From: Pseudomonas sp. CCI4.2
GTDB taxonomy: Bacteria > Pseudomonadota > Gammaproteobacteria > Pseudomonadales > Pseudomonadaceae
DNA length: 64,000 nt
Direction of reading: 5' to 3'
Assembly: GCF_034350045.1 (NCBI RefSeq)
Contig: NZ_CP133781.1
Coordinates: forward strand, 5,382,501 to 5,446,500
This document shows positions 17,741 through 26,478 of this stretch, piece after piece. A model generated the notes under the pieces. The model did no database searches. It saw only the letters and a list, made by a program, of their open reading frames with translations, and was not told the DNA's origin. Position 1 is the first letter of the stretch; each line of letters begins with the position of its first letter. Made by a program: the position numbers and the translations under genes.

Positions 17741-18445
17741 GAAGTCTTTCAGGTAAGTATGCGCCCCATCTTCCAGATCAATCGGGAGTAGATGCTTTGC
17801 CCCCATGTAATGCGCGCTAAAGACATCGAGGTAGGCATCCAATACACCGCCAGCCGCTTGATCCCCAGCCAACTCCAGACATAGCGCCGCTACTTCAGCA
17901 GTGCAGAAGTGATCGTCACGGCGGGAACGACGCAGCCGATAGCGAGAAATCTGTTCCGGCTCCAGGCTAAGCACCGGCAGATGGTCCAGATACGGGCTTT
18001 TGCGAAACATTTTTCGTGCCTCACTCCAGGTCGCATCGAGCAGGACGAACAGCGGACGCTTGCCCTGTTCAAGCTTCACCTGGGTCACCACCCTTTCCGG
18101 TGCAACGAACTCGCCAGGAAATACGATATAAGGCTGCCATTGCGGATCGTTGAGCAGCGCCGGCAATTGGGCATCGACCTCCGTCCGCGACCAGCCAAAT
18201 GCATGGGTTTCTTCGATGATATCGGCAATCAACCAGCCGGTATTGGTCGGTTTTAATGGCTCAACGTCGTACATCAATAAACACATGGCCGATGTTGCTG
18301 CCACTGTCGGGCGCCAGGCACACAGGCAATAACTCGGGATCACCCGACATCCAGGACAACGCGGCGCTCTTGAGCCCCTGGCTATAAAAGGTTTAAGCGC
18401 GCGGGCCAGGCGCTGGGCGCGAAGGCGGGAGACGGCATGACTCAT
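17735..18445 (-). CDS. DTW-domain tRNA-uridine aminocarboxypropyltransferase (TapT/YfiP type)
   Basis: 236 residues. Two cysteine pairs near the N-terminus (CPGCRVIPSYCLC, about 35-47) suggest a zinc knuckle. FVLLDATWSEARKM holds the D-x-x/T-W motif that names the family, and RLRRSRRDDHFCTAEVAAL follows. Related enzymes add the acp group to U47 or U20 of tRNA from SAM. Length and motif order suit TapT/YfiP. The stop codon is part of a REP pair, so the last residues (KDFL) border the repeat. Confidence 0.85.
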   Translation of the reverse strand: MSHAVSRLRAQRLARALKPFIARGSRAPRCPGCRVIPSYCLCAWRPTVAATSAMCLLMYDVEPLKPTNTGWLIADIIEETHAFGWSRTEVDAQLPALLNDPQWQPYIVFPGEFVAPERVVTQVKLEQGKRPLFVLLDATWSEARKMFRKSPYLDHLPVLSLEPEQISRYRLRRSRRDDHFCTAEVAALCLELAGDQAAGGVLDAYLDVFSAHYMGAKHLLPIDLEDGAHTYLKDFL

Positions 18446-18695
18446 AGGGGATTACATCGCCAAATAGAAAACATCGACACCACAGAAACTCGCTGAATAA
18501 AAGTTGGCACAGTTTATCAGAGCTGCGTGACGCGCTTTGTCGCCAAGGGAAACTTTGTTTCCGCAGCCATTCATTTATACTGCCGCGCGGCTACCGGCCC
18601 GCCCGGCACCTTATTGGTTTATAAGGATCAGACGCCCGGTGAACGCACATTCAAGTCAATGGTCCAAGGACAAGTCACTGAATCAGGAGAGTTTC

Positions 18696-19106
18696 ATGCT
18701 TCGCTTTATCGTCCCCACCCTCACACTTTTGCTAATCGTACCCTTTGGCGCCCAAGCGGCATCAAAGCAGGATTACGAACTGAGCAAGATGCTGGAAAAA
18801 GTAGCGGCGCAAAGCAGCGTCGGTACGCCTCGGGCGATCAACGAAAACATCCTTGATCAAGGTTACACCGTCGAAGGAAGAGAGCTCATCGACCACTTGA
18901 GCGTACTCGAAAGCCATGCCGTAGAGATGCGCGCCAATCCCGACGCCGTTCGCAATCAACTGGGTTCCAGTGTTTGCAACAATGACGGCTTTCGCCAACT
19001 CATGGCAAAAGGCGCACTGCTCAAATATGAATTCACTGAATACAAAACCAACCGTGCAGTGGCTACGCATGTATTTAAAGCATCCGACTGCAAAATGAAA
19101 AAATAG
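18696..19106 (+). CDS. Secreted PA3611-family protein
   Basis: 136 residues with a clear signal peptide (MLRFIVPTLTLLLIVPFGAQA, then ASKQ), so periplasmic or secreted. The mature part has ELSKMLEKVAAQSSVGTPRAIN, VEGRELIDHLSV and two cysteines (SVCNNDGF and ASDCKMKK) that may form a disulfide. It resembles P. aeruginosa PA3611, a quorum-regulated protein of known fold and unclear mechanism, and lies in the syntenic place. AGGAG precedes the ATG; an in-frame ATG at 18537 would destroy the signal peptide. Confidence 0.85.
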   Translation: MLRFIVPTLTLLLIVPFGAQAASKQDYELSKMLEKVAAQSSVGTPRAINENILDQGYTVEGRELIDHLSVLESHAVEMRANPDAVRNQLGSSVCNNDGFRQLMAKGALLKYEFTEYKTNRAVATHVFKASDCKMKK

Positions 19107-19310
19107 CCGCGTTTAATCTTCAATCGCAACCCTACATCGGGGCAGGCGCAGCGATACTTATCATCAATGCGCCCTCAGTGATCCGCACTCCTCCCTCACA
19201 ACACGCATAGGCTTATTGCCGTAATCACTCGTTGCCAGTGTTGTCGATATAAGCACAAGATCAATCAGCATGTGGTCGACAGCTAATGGTTCCGCAAAGG
19301 AGAACCTTGA

Positions 19311-20429
19311 ATGCCCTATGAACCTAATGATCTTTTATCGCGACATTTTCAGAGCGATGGCCTTGACCTCGCAAGCAAGGTTGAAGATCAAATCCGTTTG
19401 GTCGCTCCCACCAGCCCAAATCTTCCGCTCTACCGCGACATGATATTGACCGTCCTGCGCATGGCTCAGGACGATCGCAACCGTTGGAATGCCAAAATCA
19501 CGCTGCAAACCATACGCGAATTGGAAAATGCCTTCCGTGTGTTAGAGCAGTTCAAGGGACGTCGCAAGGTCACAGTATTCGGATCAGCTCGGACGCCTGT
19601 TGAACATCCACTCTACGCACTGGCGCGAGAACTCGGCGCGCTGTTGGCCCGCTCGGAGCTGATGGTCATCACCGGCGCTGGCGGCGGCATCATGGCAGCA
19701 GCCCACGAAGGTGCCGGTCTCGAATACAGCTTGGGATTCAACATCACCCTGCCTTTCGAGCAACACGCCAACCCCACCGTGGAAGGCACTGAAAACCTGC
19801 TGCCGTTCCACTTTTTCTTCACCCGCAAACTGTTTTTCGTCAAGGAAGCCGACGCGCTGGTGCTTTGCCCAGGCGGCTTTGGCACACTGGATGAGGCGCT
19901 GGAAGTATTGACGTTGATTCAGACGGGCAAGAGCCCTCTGGTGCCCATCGTGCTACTCGATACGCCGGGTGGTAGTTTTTGGCAGGAGGCGCTTAACTTC
20001 ATCAAAAACCAGCTGGAAGCCAACCGTTATATTTTGCCTAACGACATGAAGTTATTGCGACTGGTGTACAGCGCTGAAGAAGCAGTAGAAGAGATCAATA
20101 GCTTCTACACCAACTTTCATTCCACCCGCTGGTTGAAAAACAAGTTCGTCATTCGTATGCATCACCCGCTCAACGAGCAAGCCATTGATCACATACAAGC
20201 AACGTATGCGGACTTGTGCCTGAGTGAGAATTTCCACCAGCATACGTATCTTGGGGAAGAGCACGACGAAGCACAGTTCAGTCACCTTGCTCGCCTGGCG
20301 TTTTCCTTCACCGGACGAAACAACGGACACCTGCGAGAGCTTGTCGATTACATCAATCTGCCTGAAAGCTGGGCACTCGCCCCCTCGCAAAAGCAAACCC
20401 ATGCACGCAAGCCTTTGAAGGTCACGTAG
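19311..20429 (+). CDS. LOG family protein (TIGR00730-like), long form
   Basis: 372 residues. A Rossmann-like LOG domain lies in the middle, with VTVFGSAR (about 87-94), TGAGGGIMAAAHEGA and the signature PGGFGTLDEALE (normally PGGxGTxxE). N-terminal (about 80) and C-terminal (about 120) helical extensions make it roughly twice the length of plant-type LOG proteins. LOG enzymes hydrolyse nucleoside 5'-monophosphates to base and ribose phosphate, but the substrate is not certain. A strong AAGGAG precedes the ATG. The 203 bases upstream hold nothing else recognisable. Confidence 0.85.
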   Translation: MPYEPNDLLSRHFQSDGLDLASKVEDQIRLVAPTSPNLPLYRDMILTVLRMAQDDRNRWNAKITLQTIRELENAFRVLEQFKGRRKVTVFGSARTPVEHPLYALARELGALLARSELMVITGAGGGIMAAAHEGAGLEYSLGFNITLPFEQHANPTVEGTENLLPFHFFFTRKLFFVKEADALVLCPGGFGTLDEALEVLTLIQTGKSPLVPIVLLDTPGGSFWQEALNFIKNQLEANRYILPNDMKLLRLVYSAEEAVEEINSFYTNFHSTRWLKNKFVIRMHHPLNEQAIDHIQATYADLCLSENFHQHTYLGEEHDEAQFSHLARLAFSFTGRNNGHLRELVDYINLPESWALAPSQKQTHARKPLKVT

Positions 20430-20441
20430 CCTGCCCATCGC

Positions 20442-20909
20442 TTAATCATCTTCATGCCGGCCGCTCAACAAGCGGCCGATCAAATCCAGCGGATAACCTC
20501 GGTAGCTTAGAAAGCGGCCTTGCTGTGCACGCTCACGCATGTCCCTTGGCATTTGTCCGGAAAACTTGCGCTCCCAGGTTTCTTGCAGTTTTTCTTTCCA
20601 GTCAAAACCACATTCTTTCAACGCTTGTTCGATGTCCGTGCGCTGCAAGCCGCGCTGACTCAGTTCTTCGCGTATACGCAAAGGACCATAACCTGAGCGG
20701 GCACGGTAGGAGACGAAGCTTTCCAGATAACGAGATTCGCACAGCAGCCCTTCTTCCGTAAGACGGTCAAGGGCTGGGTCGATTAATTCAGGAGGGGCGC
20801 CGCGCTGACGCAACTTGCGCGTCAACTCGACCCGACCATGCTCGCGACGTGCGAGCAGGTCCATTGCAGTACGCCGAATGGCGAGAGGCGTATCAAGTAC
20901 CGCAGCCAT
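20442..20909 (-). CDS. recX: RecX, modulator of RecA
   Basis: 155 residues of three-helix repeats (AMDLLARREHGRVELTRKL; IDPALDRLTEEGLL; PLRIREELSQRGL), the RecX family pattern. RecX binds RecA filaments and limits recombinase activity. It follows recA on the same strand with 12 bases between, so the two are co-transcribed and jointly SOS-induced. Length is normal for Pseudomonas. Confidence 0.95.
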   Translation of the reverse strand: MAAVLDTPLAIRRTAMDLLARREHGRVELTRKLRQRGAPPELIDPALDRLTEEGLLCESRYLESFVSYRARSGYGPLRIREELSQRGLQRTDIEQALKECGFDWKEKLQETWERKFSGQMPRDMRERAQQGRFLSYRGYPLDLIGRLLSGRHEDD

Positions 20910-20921
20910 GGACGTTATCTA

Positions 20922-21980
20922 TCAGATATCGACGTCAGCTTCAGCTAAATCGTCAGCAGGCACTCGGGAGCTTACTGCCTTGGTGTCAACGCCCGGAGTC
21001 AGCAGTTTGTCACGGATCAGTTTCTCCAGTGTTGCGCCTACTTCCGGGTTGTCTGCCAGGAACTTGGCCGAGTTGGCCTTGCCCTGACCGATCTTGCTGC
21101 CTTGATAGCTGTACCATGCACCGGATTTCTCGACGAAACCGTGAAGCACAGCCAGGTCAATGATTTCGCCGTTAAGGTAAATACCCTTACCGTAGAGAAT
21201 CTGGAACTCTGCCTGACGGAACGGCGGAGCCACTTTGTTTTTCACGACCTTGACGCGGGTTTCACTGCCGACGACTTCATCGCCTTCTTTTACCGCGCCA
21301 GTGCGGCGGATATCCAGACGGACAGAAGCGTAGAACTTCAGTGCGTTACCGCCGGTAGTCGTTTCCGGGCTGCCGAACATGACGCCAATTTTCATCCGAA
21401 TCTGGTTGATGAAAATAACCAGGCAGTTTGCATTTTTGATGTTGCCGGTGATTTTCCGCAATGCCTGAGACATCAAACGTGCCTGCAGACCGACGTGCAT
21501 GTCACCCATTTCGCCTTCGATTTCGGCTTTAGGCACCAGTGCGGCCACGGAGTCGATCACGATGACGTCAATGGCGTTGGAACGCACCAACATGTCGGTG
21601 ATTTCCAGCGCTTGTTCACCAGTATCCGGCTGCGAAACCAGCAGATCGTCGACATTGACGCCCAGTTTGCCTGCGTACTCAGGGTCCAATGCGTGTTCGG
21701 CATCGACGAATGCGCAGGTAGCGCCCATTTTTTGAGCCTGAGCAATAACCGAAAGCGTCAGCGTGGTTTTGCCCGAAGATTCTGGACCGTAGATTTCAAC
21801 GATCCGACCTTTGGGCAAGCCACCAATACCCAGCGCGATATCAAGACCCAGCGAACCGGTGGAGATAGCAGGAATCGCCTGGCGGTCATGGTCGCCCATG
21901 CGCATTACGGCACCTTTGCCGAATTGACGCTCGATCTGACCCAAGGCCGCAGCCAAGGCTTTCTTCTTGTTCTCGTCCAT
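20922..21980 (-). CDS. recA: Recombinase RecA
   Basis: 352 residues; ATP-dependent strand-exchange protein and LexA coprotease. Walker A GPESSGKTT (about 67-75), FVDAEHALDP, Walker B VIVIDSVAAL, the L1 region (EGEMGDMHVGLQARLMSQALRK) and L2 (FINQIRMKIGVMFGSPETTTGG) are all intact. The C-terminus is acidic (DDLAEADVDI). ATG 21980 has AGAGGA upstream; the frame stays open to 22019. A LexA box lies about 45 bases upstream, and recX follows. Confidence 0.99.
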   Translation of the reverse strand: MDENKKKALAAALGQIERQFGKGAVMRMGDHDRQAIPAISTGSLGLDIALGIGGLPKGRIVEIYGPESSGKTTLTLSVIAQAQKMGATCAFVDAEHALDPEYAGKLGVNVDDLLVSQPDTGEQALEITDMLVRSNAIDVIVIDSVAALVPKAEIEGEMGDMHVGLQARLMSQALRKITGNIKNANCLVIFINQIRMKIGVMFGSPETTTGGNALKFYASVRLDIRRTGAVKEGDEVVGSETRVKVVKNKVAPPFRQAEFQILYGKGIYLNGEIIDLAVLHGFVEKSGAWYSYQGSKIGQGKANSAKFLADNPEVGATLEKLIRDKLLTPGVDTKAVSSRVPADDLAEADVDI

Positions 21981-22021
21981 TGAAGTCCTCTCGTAATCAA
22001 TAAGGCCTTGCGGCCACATAA

Positions 22022-22037
22022 CTGTATAAGTAGCCAG
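22022..22037 (-). promoter_or_regulatory. LexA (SOS) box of recA
   Basis: CTGTATAAGTAGCCAG (plus-strand reading) fits the consensus CTGT-N8-ACAG with one mismatch in the right half. It sits 42-57 bases upstream of the recA start, where LexA would block the promoter. Confidence 0.75.
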
Positions 22038-22082
22038 TATTATTCCACAGGGTTGAGCGCTCGCCTACCCCCGTTTTGGTAT

Positions 22083-22589
22083 TTAACTGGCAGTACGTCG
22101 GATCAGCCCTTCTAGCGCGGCCTTGACCGTTTGTCGGCGGACCTCGTCGCGGTCGCCGTCGAATTGGCGACGCTCAGAAATAACCTGGGCTCCCTCACCC
22201 CATGCCAGCCATACGGTGCCTACCGGTTTTTCGTCCGACCCACCATCAGGACCCGCCACGCCGCTGACTGCAACCGCAAAACGTGCCTGACTGTTAGCCT
22301 GCGCCCCGGAAACCATGGCTTCAACCACCTCGCGACTGACAGCGCCTACAGAGGAAAACAGTTCGGTCGGCACGTTCAATTGGCGCGTTTTCTGGCTATT
22401 GGAATAGGTGACATAACCCGCTTCAAACCAAGCCGAACTGCCCGGTATGCGCGTGATAGCCTCGGCGATACCCCCACCGGTACACGACTCGGCGGTGGTC
22501 ACTTGAGCCTTGAGTACTTGCAGGCGCTTGCCGAGTTCTGCGGCAAGTCGAGTAATTTCATCCACGGCGTTCTCCCACAGGTCTTGCAT
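22083..22589 (-). CDS. pncC: Nicotinamide-nucleotide amidohydrolase PncC (CinA C-terminal domain)
   Basis: 168 residues, a stand-alone CinA C-terminal domain that deamidates NMN to nicotinate mononucleotide in pyridine-nucleotide salvage. AESCTGGGIAEAIT (about 37-50) contains the active Ser/Thr region. GYVTYSNSQKTRQLNV, VAVSGVAGPDGG and KPVGTVWLAW are family motifs. I chose ATG 22589 (MQDLWENAVDEITRL) over the frame opening at 22664, though no strong ribosome site precedes it. It sits upstream of recA, as in other pseudomonads. Confidence 0.92.
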   Translation of the reverse strand: MQDLWENAVDEITRLAAELGKRLQVLKAQVTTAESCTGGGIAEAITRIPGSSAWFEAGYVTYSNSQKTRQLNVPTELFSSVGAVSREVVEAMVSGAQANSQARFAVAVSGVAGPDGGSDEKPVGTVWLAWGEGAQVISERRQFDGDRDEVRRQTVKAALEGLIRRTAS

Positions 22590-22689
22590 CAGACAGCACG
22601 TCAGGGCGAATACCGTACACGAGCTTTTAGTAGGTGCAAGGGTCGCAACGCGGGTCTCGGACAAACGCTACGAACCTCGCAGGAAAATA

Positions 22690-22824
22690 CTAGCCCGCCA
22701 GACATGTCTCTTTTTTGACTCGACGCTTAACCGTTTCGACCGTCGTCTCCTTCGGCCGTTTTTTCGCTTCGTCGATTGAAATGAAACGACCGCTGCCGGA
22801 ATCCCGACCCCTTTTAGTTTGCAT
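22690..22824 (-). CDS. Small basic protein, 44 residues, possible Rsm-regulated gene
   Basis: The sequence has an N-terminal RDSGSGRFISIDEA and then KKRPKETTVETVKRR. This pattern (RDxxTGxFV...A...RPxTTVxE) recurs in small uncharacterised proteins of proteobacteria. No function is known. ATG 22824 has AGGA eight bases upstream. That Shine-Dalgarno lies in a perfect hairpin TGAAC-AGGAT-GTTCA (22827-22841), the same loop seen in two stems of rsmZ at 27103-27230, which suggests RsmA/RsmE repression. A degenerate copy of its leader and first codons lies at 23643-23830. Confidence 0.62.
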   Translation of the reverse strand: MQTKRGRDSGSGRFISIDEAKKRPKETTVETVKRRVKKETCLAG

Positions 22825-23003
22825 AGTGAACATCCTGTTCATTGTGTTTTGGAAAAATGAGGTACCGCACTGACAGCCTAGCGTGATTCGCCAAATCACC
22901 CAGCGTGAAGTCGTAACTGCGCTTTTCCCAGTTGACTCTAGGGAACGGGATACAACTTGGTAAGCATGCGCTCATTGCAAAAGCAGCTGGGCCCAATAGG
23001 CTA
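22813..23003. repeat. Diverged direct repeat, copy 1
   Basis: About 190 bases matching 23643-23830 in the same orientation, roughly two-thirds identical by eye with short gaps. Shared stretches include GTGAACATCCTGTTCAT, CCGCACTG-CAGC-TAG, GTCGTAAC-G-GCTTTTCCC and GCAGC-GGGCC-ATAGG-C. It covers the first codons and leader of the 44-residue gene. Confidence 0.75.
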
Positions 23004-23017
23004 GTTACATTGATAAG

Positions 23018-23035
23018 TGTCCACATATGCGGACA
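23018..23035. other. 18-bp near-perfect palindrome
   Basis: TGTCCACATATGCGGACA has a perfect TGTCC/GGACA frame and one mismatched pair inside. It lies 125 bases upstream of the lipoprotein gene at 23160, just after repeat copy 1. Could be a regulator site; nothing identifies which. Confidence 0.4.
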
Positions 23036-23159
23036 AGCAACCTCTGTCACTACCTGTAACTAGTATTTACTTTTCCCGAAGTGGCGAAAAATTGCTTAAT
23101 GGCGGACCGACTGAGCCAAGGTTAACAGTTCGCGCACAGACAGGAGTGGAGGCTATTTT

Positions 23160-23486
23160 ATGAGGTCATGGATTGCAGGCTGTCTCGTTGCAGCAATCTC
23201 GGGTTGCGGCACCCTCAAAACGCTGCACGATGAGGAAGGCGCTGCCGACAACTTAGCGAAGTGGCAGTCAGAGTGCCACTCCATACCCCGTACCTATAGT
23301 GGCGCAGCCTATCAGTTCTGCAATTTGAACGGTCCTCCCAGATCCGGTTCGCACTGGGCTGCGTCGCCAATTGTTCTCGACATGGTGATCTCCAGTATCG
23401 CCGATACAATGCTTCTCCCCTACACCGGCTACCTGCAGTACCAGCATGGCAACATACGGATTCGCCGCACAAGTATTGGGTTTTGA
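23160..23486 (+). CDS. Small YceK/YidQ-like (DUF1375) lipoprotein
   Basis: 108 residues with a lipoprotein signal: MRSWIAGCLVAAISGC, lipid-accepting Cys16, then GTLKTL. The C-terminal half has SPIVLDMVISSIADTMLLPYTGYLQY, the DxxxxPxDTLLLP-type stretch of the YceK family; the function of that family is unknown. Two GGAG motifs precede the ATG. It lies between the two copies of a diverged direct repeat, in a region that is not part of the conserved recA-mutS neighbourhood, so it may be acquired. Confidence 0.72.
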   Translation: MRSWIAGCLVAAISGCGTLKTLHDEEGAADNLAKWQSECHSIPRTYSGAAYQFCNLNGPPRSGSHWAASPIVLDMVISSIADTMLLPYTGYLQYQHGNIRIRRTSIGF

Positions 23487-23642
23487 GGGTTGTTGCCAAC
23501 GCACGGTGGCACCTATGAAATACACATTCACATCCCTAACTCTCGCCTTGCGATAGTGTTCTACGTCGCGTAATGCAAGACGCCGCGAGTACCAACGGTA
23601 GCTGCGAAGACGGCGTCGCCATTTTTTTTCTGGAATCCCCCC

Positions 23643-23830
23643 TTTGTTGCACGGTGAACATCCTGTTCATAGTGTTTAAAGGAAATGCCGCACTGCCAGC
23701 GTAGCCTTATCCGCCTAACCGCCCACGGCAACGTCGTAACCGAGCTTTTCCCTGCCCAATTCTGCGGTAGTCGATGCTGCGTGGTAATCTTGCGCCCATC
23801 GCAGCAAGCAGCCGGGCCATAGGGCCTCAT
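23643..23830. repeat. Diverged direct repeat, copy 2
   Basis: Second copy of the sequence at 22813-23003, just upstream of mutS. The palindrome TGAACATCCTGTTCA (23655-23669) is kept exactly. The part corresponding to the small protein has lost its ATG (GTG in that place) and goes out of frame within a few codons, so it is a remnant. The rest of the 23487-23898 gap shows no gene. Confidence 0.75.
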
Positions 23831-23898
23831 CACGCCGATGAGCGCTCGCACGTGCCTTTCCTTGCCTCACACTTTTTAACGAATTCGCCTAAAACCCG

Positions 23899-26478
23899 AT
23901 GAATAAAGCCATTACCGACCTCTCCTCGCACACCCCGATGATGCAGCAATACTGGCGGCTGAAAAATCAGCACCCGGACCAGTTGATGTTCTATCGCATG
24001 GGGGATTTCTACGAAATCTTCTACGAGGACGCCAAGAAGGCCTCGAAACTGCTGGATATCACCCTGACGGCGCGAGGCCAGTCCGCAGGACAAGCGATTC
24101 CCATGTGTGGGATTCCCTATCACGCCGCAGAAGGGTATCTCGCCAAGCTGGTGAAGCTCGGCGAATCCGTGGTGATCTGTGAGCAGATCGGTGATCCCGC
24201 CACCAGCAAAGGCCCGGTGGACCGTCAAGTCGTGCGGATCATTACTCCCGGTACGGTCAGTGATGAAGCGTTGCTCGACGAGCGCCGCGACAACCTGATT
24301 GCCGCCGTGTTAGGCGATGAACGCCTGTTTGGCCTTGCCGTTTTGGACATCACCAGCGGCAATTTCAGCGTCCTTGAAATCAAGGGCTGGGAAAACCTGC
24401 TGGCTGAGTTAGAGCGGGTCAACCCGGTTGAACTGATGATCCCTGACGACTGGCCACAAGGTTTACCGGCAGAAAAGCGTCGCGGCACCCGGCGTCGTGC
24501 GCCGTGGGACTTCGAACGCGACTCCGCGTTAAAAGCCCTGTGCCAACAATTTTCTACACAAGACCTGAAAGGCTTCGGCTGCGAGAACCTGACGCTGGCC
24601 ATCGGTGCCGCCGGTTGCCTGCTCGGTTACGCCAAAGAAACCCAACGCACGGCCCTTCCGCACTTGCGCAGCCTGCGCCATGAGCGTCTGGACGATACCG
24701 TGGTGCTTGATGGTGCCACACGACGCAACCTCGAACTGGATACCAACCTGGCGGGCGGCCGCGATAACACGCTGCAATCGGTCGTGGACCGCTGCCAGAC
24801 CGCCATGGGCAGTCGCTTGCTCACACGTTGGCTGAATCGGCCGCTGCGGGATCTGGAAGTACTGAAGGCCCGACAAAGCTCGATTACCTGCTTGCTTGAA
24901 CGTTATCGCTTCGAACACCTGCAACCGCAATTGAAAGAAATTGGCGACATCGAACGGATTCTCGCCCGCATCGGGCTGCGCAACGCACGTCCGCGTGATT
25001 TGGCACGTCTGCGGGACGCGCTTGCAGCGCTCCCCGAATTGCAGTTGGCGATGATGGAACTGGAAGCGCCGCATATCCAACAACTGGCGCATACCACCAG
25101 CACCTACCCTGAATTGGCGGATCTGCTACAACGCGCGGTGATCGATAATCCGCCCGCCGTGATCCGCGATGGCGGCGTGCTGAAAACCGGCTACGACGCT
25201 GAGCTAGACGATCTGCAATCGCTCAGCGAGAACGCCGGACAGTTTTTGATTGATCTGGAGACCCGCGAGAAGGCCCGCACCGGCTTGGCCAATTTGAAAG
25301 TCGGCTACAACCGGATTCATGGGTATTTCATCGAGCTGCCGAGCAAGCAAGCTGAACAGGCCCCCGCTGACTACATCCGCCGCCAGACCCTCAAGGGTGC
25401 TGAACGTTTCATTACCCCAGAGTTGAAGGCATTCGAAGACAAAGCGCTGTCAGCCAAGAGCCGTGCGCTGGCCCGAGAGAAGATGCTTTACGAAGCGCTT
25501 CTGGAAGACCTGATAGGCCATCTGGCGCCGTTACAGGACACCGCAGCGGCCTTGGCTGAGCTGGATGTACTCAACAACCTGGCCGAACGTGCGCTTCATC
25601 TGGACTTGAACTGCCCGCGCTTCGTTGACGAGCCGTGCATGCGCATCGAGCAGGGTCGGCACCCGGTGGTCGAGCAAGTCCTGACGACCCCCTTCGTCGC
25701 CAACGACCTTGCACTCGACGACAACACCCGAATGTTGGTGATCACCGGACCTAACATGGGTGGTAAGTCGACCTACATGCGCCAGACCGCGTTGATTGTG
25801 TTGTTGGCGCACATCGGCAGTTTCGTACCGGCCGCCCGTTGCGAGCTGTCCTTGGTCGATCGAATCTTTACTCGCATCGGTTCCAGCGATGATCTCGCTG
25901 GCGGACGCTCGACCTTCATGGTGGAGATGAGCGAAACTGCGAATATTCTGCATAACGCCACAGACCGCAGTTTGGTGCTAATGGACGAAGTCGGGCGCGG
26001 AACCAGCACTTTCGACGGTCTTTCGTTGGCGTGGGCTGCGGCAGAATGTCTCGCACAACTGCGTGCTTACACATTGTTCGCTACCCACTATTTTGAGCTG
26101 ACAGTACTGCCGGAAAGCGAGCCGCTGGTTGCCAACGTGCACCTCAATGCAACCGAGCACAACGAACGCATTGTTTTCCTCCACCGGGTACTGCCAGGCC
26201 CCGCCAGTCAGAGCTACGGTTTGGCGGTGGCCCAGCTGGCGGGGGTTCCAGCCAAGGTTATCGTGCGTGCAAAGGAGCATTTGCTGCGATTGGAAACCAC
26301 AAGTCTGCCCCATGAAACACCACGGGCGGCACCCGGAAAACCTGCGATCCCACAGCAAAGCGATATGTTCGCCAGCCTGCCGCACCCGGTTCTGGAAGAG
26401 TTGTCGAAAACCAAAATTGATGATTTGACACCCCGCCAGGCGCTAGAGTTGTTGTATTCCTTGCAAACTCGGATCTAA
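23899..26478 (+). CDS. mutS: DNA mismatch repair protein MutS
   Basis: 859 residues. Recognises mispaired bases and recruits MutL. The mismatch-reading motif GDFYEIF has Phe37-Tyr38-Glu39 near the N-terminus. Connector, lever and clamp domains follow. The ATPase has Walker A GPNMGGKST (about 617), the ABC-type signature region DLAGGRSTFMVEM, Walker B LVLMDEVGRGTSTFDG, and a helix-turn-helix tail ending in the usual dimerisation region. No recognisable Shine-Dalgarno precedes the ATG. Full length and intact. Confidence 0.98.
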   Translation: MNKAITDLSSHTPMMQQYWRLKNQHPDQLMFYRMGDFYEIFYEDAKKASKLLDITLTARGQSAGQAIPMCGIPYHAAEGYLAKLVKLGESVVICEQIGDPATSKGPVDRQVVRIITPGTVSDEALLDERRDNLIAAVLGDERLFGLAVLDITSGNFSVLEIKGWENLLAELERVNPVELMIPDDWPQGLPAEKRRGTRRRAPWDFERDSALKALCQQFSTQDLKGFGCENLTLAIGAAGCLLGYAKETQRTALPHLRSLRHERLDDTVVLDGATRRNLELDTNLAGGRDNTLQSVVDRCQTAMGSRLLTRWLNRPLRDLEVLKARQSSITCLLERYRFEHLQPQLKEIGDIERILARIGLRNARPRDLARLRDALAALPELQLAMMELEAPHIQQLAHTTSTYPELADLLQRAVIDNPPAVIRDGGVLKTGYDAELDDLQSLSENAGQFLIDLETREKARTGLANLKVGYNRIHGYFIELPSKQAEQAPADYIRRQTLKGAERFITPELKAFEDKALSAKSRALAREKMLYEALLEDLIGHLAPLQDTAAALAELDVLNNLAERALHLDLNCPRFVDEPCMRIEQGRHPVVEQVLTTPFVANDLALDDNTRMLVITGPNMGGKSTYMRQTALIVLLAHIGSFVPAARCELSLVDRIFTRIGSSDDLAGGRSTFMVEMSETANILHNATDRSLVLMDEVGRGTSTFDGLSLAWAAAECLAQLRAYTLFATHYFELTVLPESEPLVANVHLNATEHNERIVFLHRVLPGPASQSYGLAVAQLAGVPAKVIVRAKEHLLRLETTSLPHETPRAAPGKPAIPQQSDMFASLPHPVLEELSKTKIDDLTPRQALELLYSLQTRI

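Noticed and set aside
21102..21983. Open frame of 293 codons opposite recA
   Set aside because: Shadow of recA with no recognisable motifs.
23561..23851. Minus-strand ORF of 96 codons upstream of mutS
   Set aside because: It spans the degenerate repeat copy, has no ribosome site, and does not resemble the intact small protein in frame.
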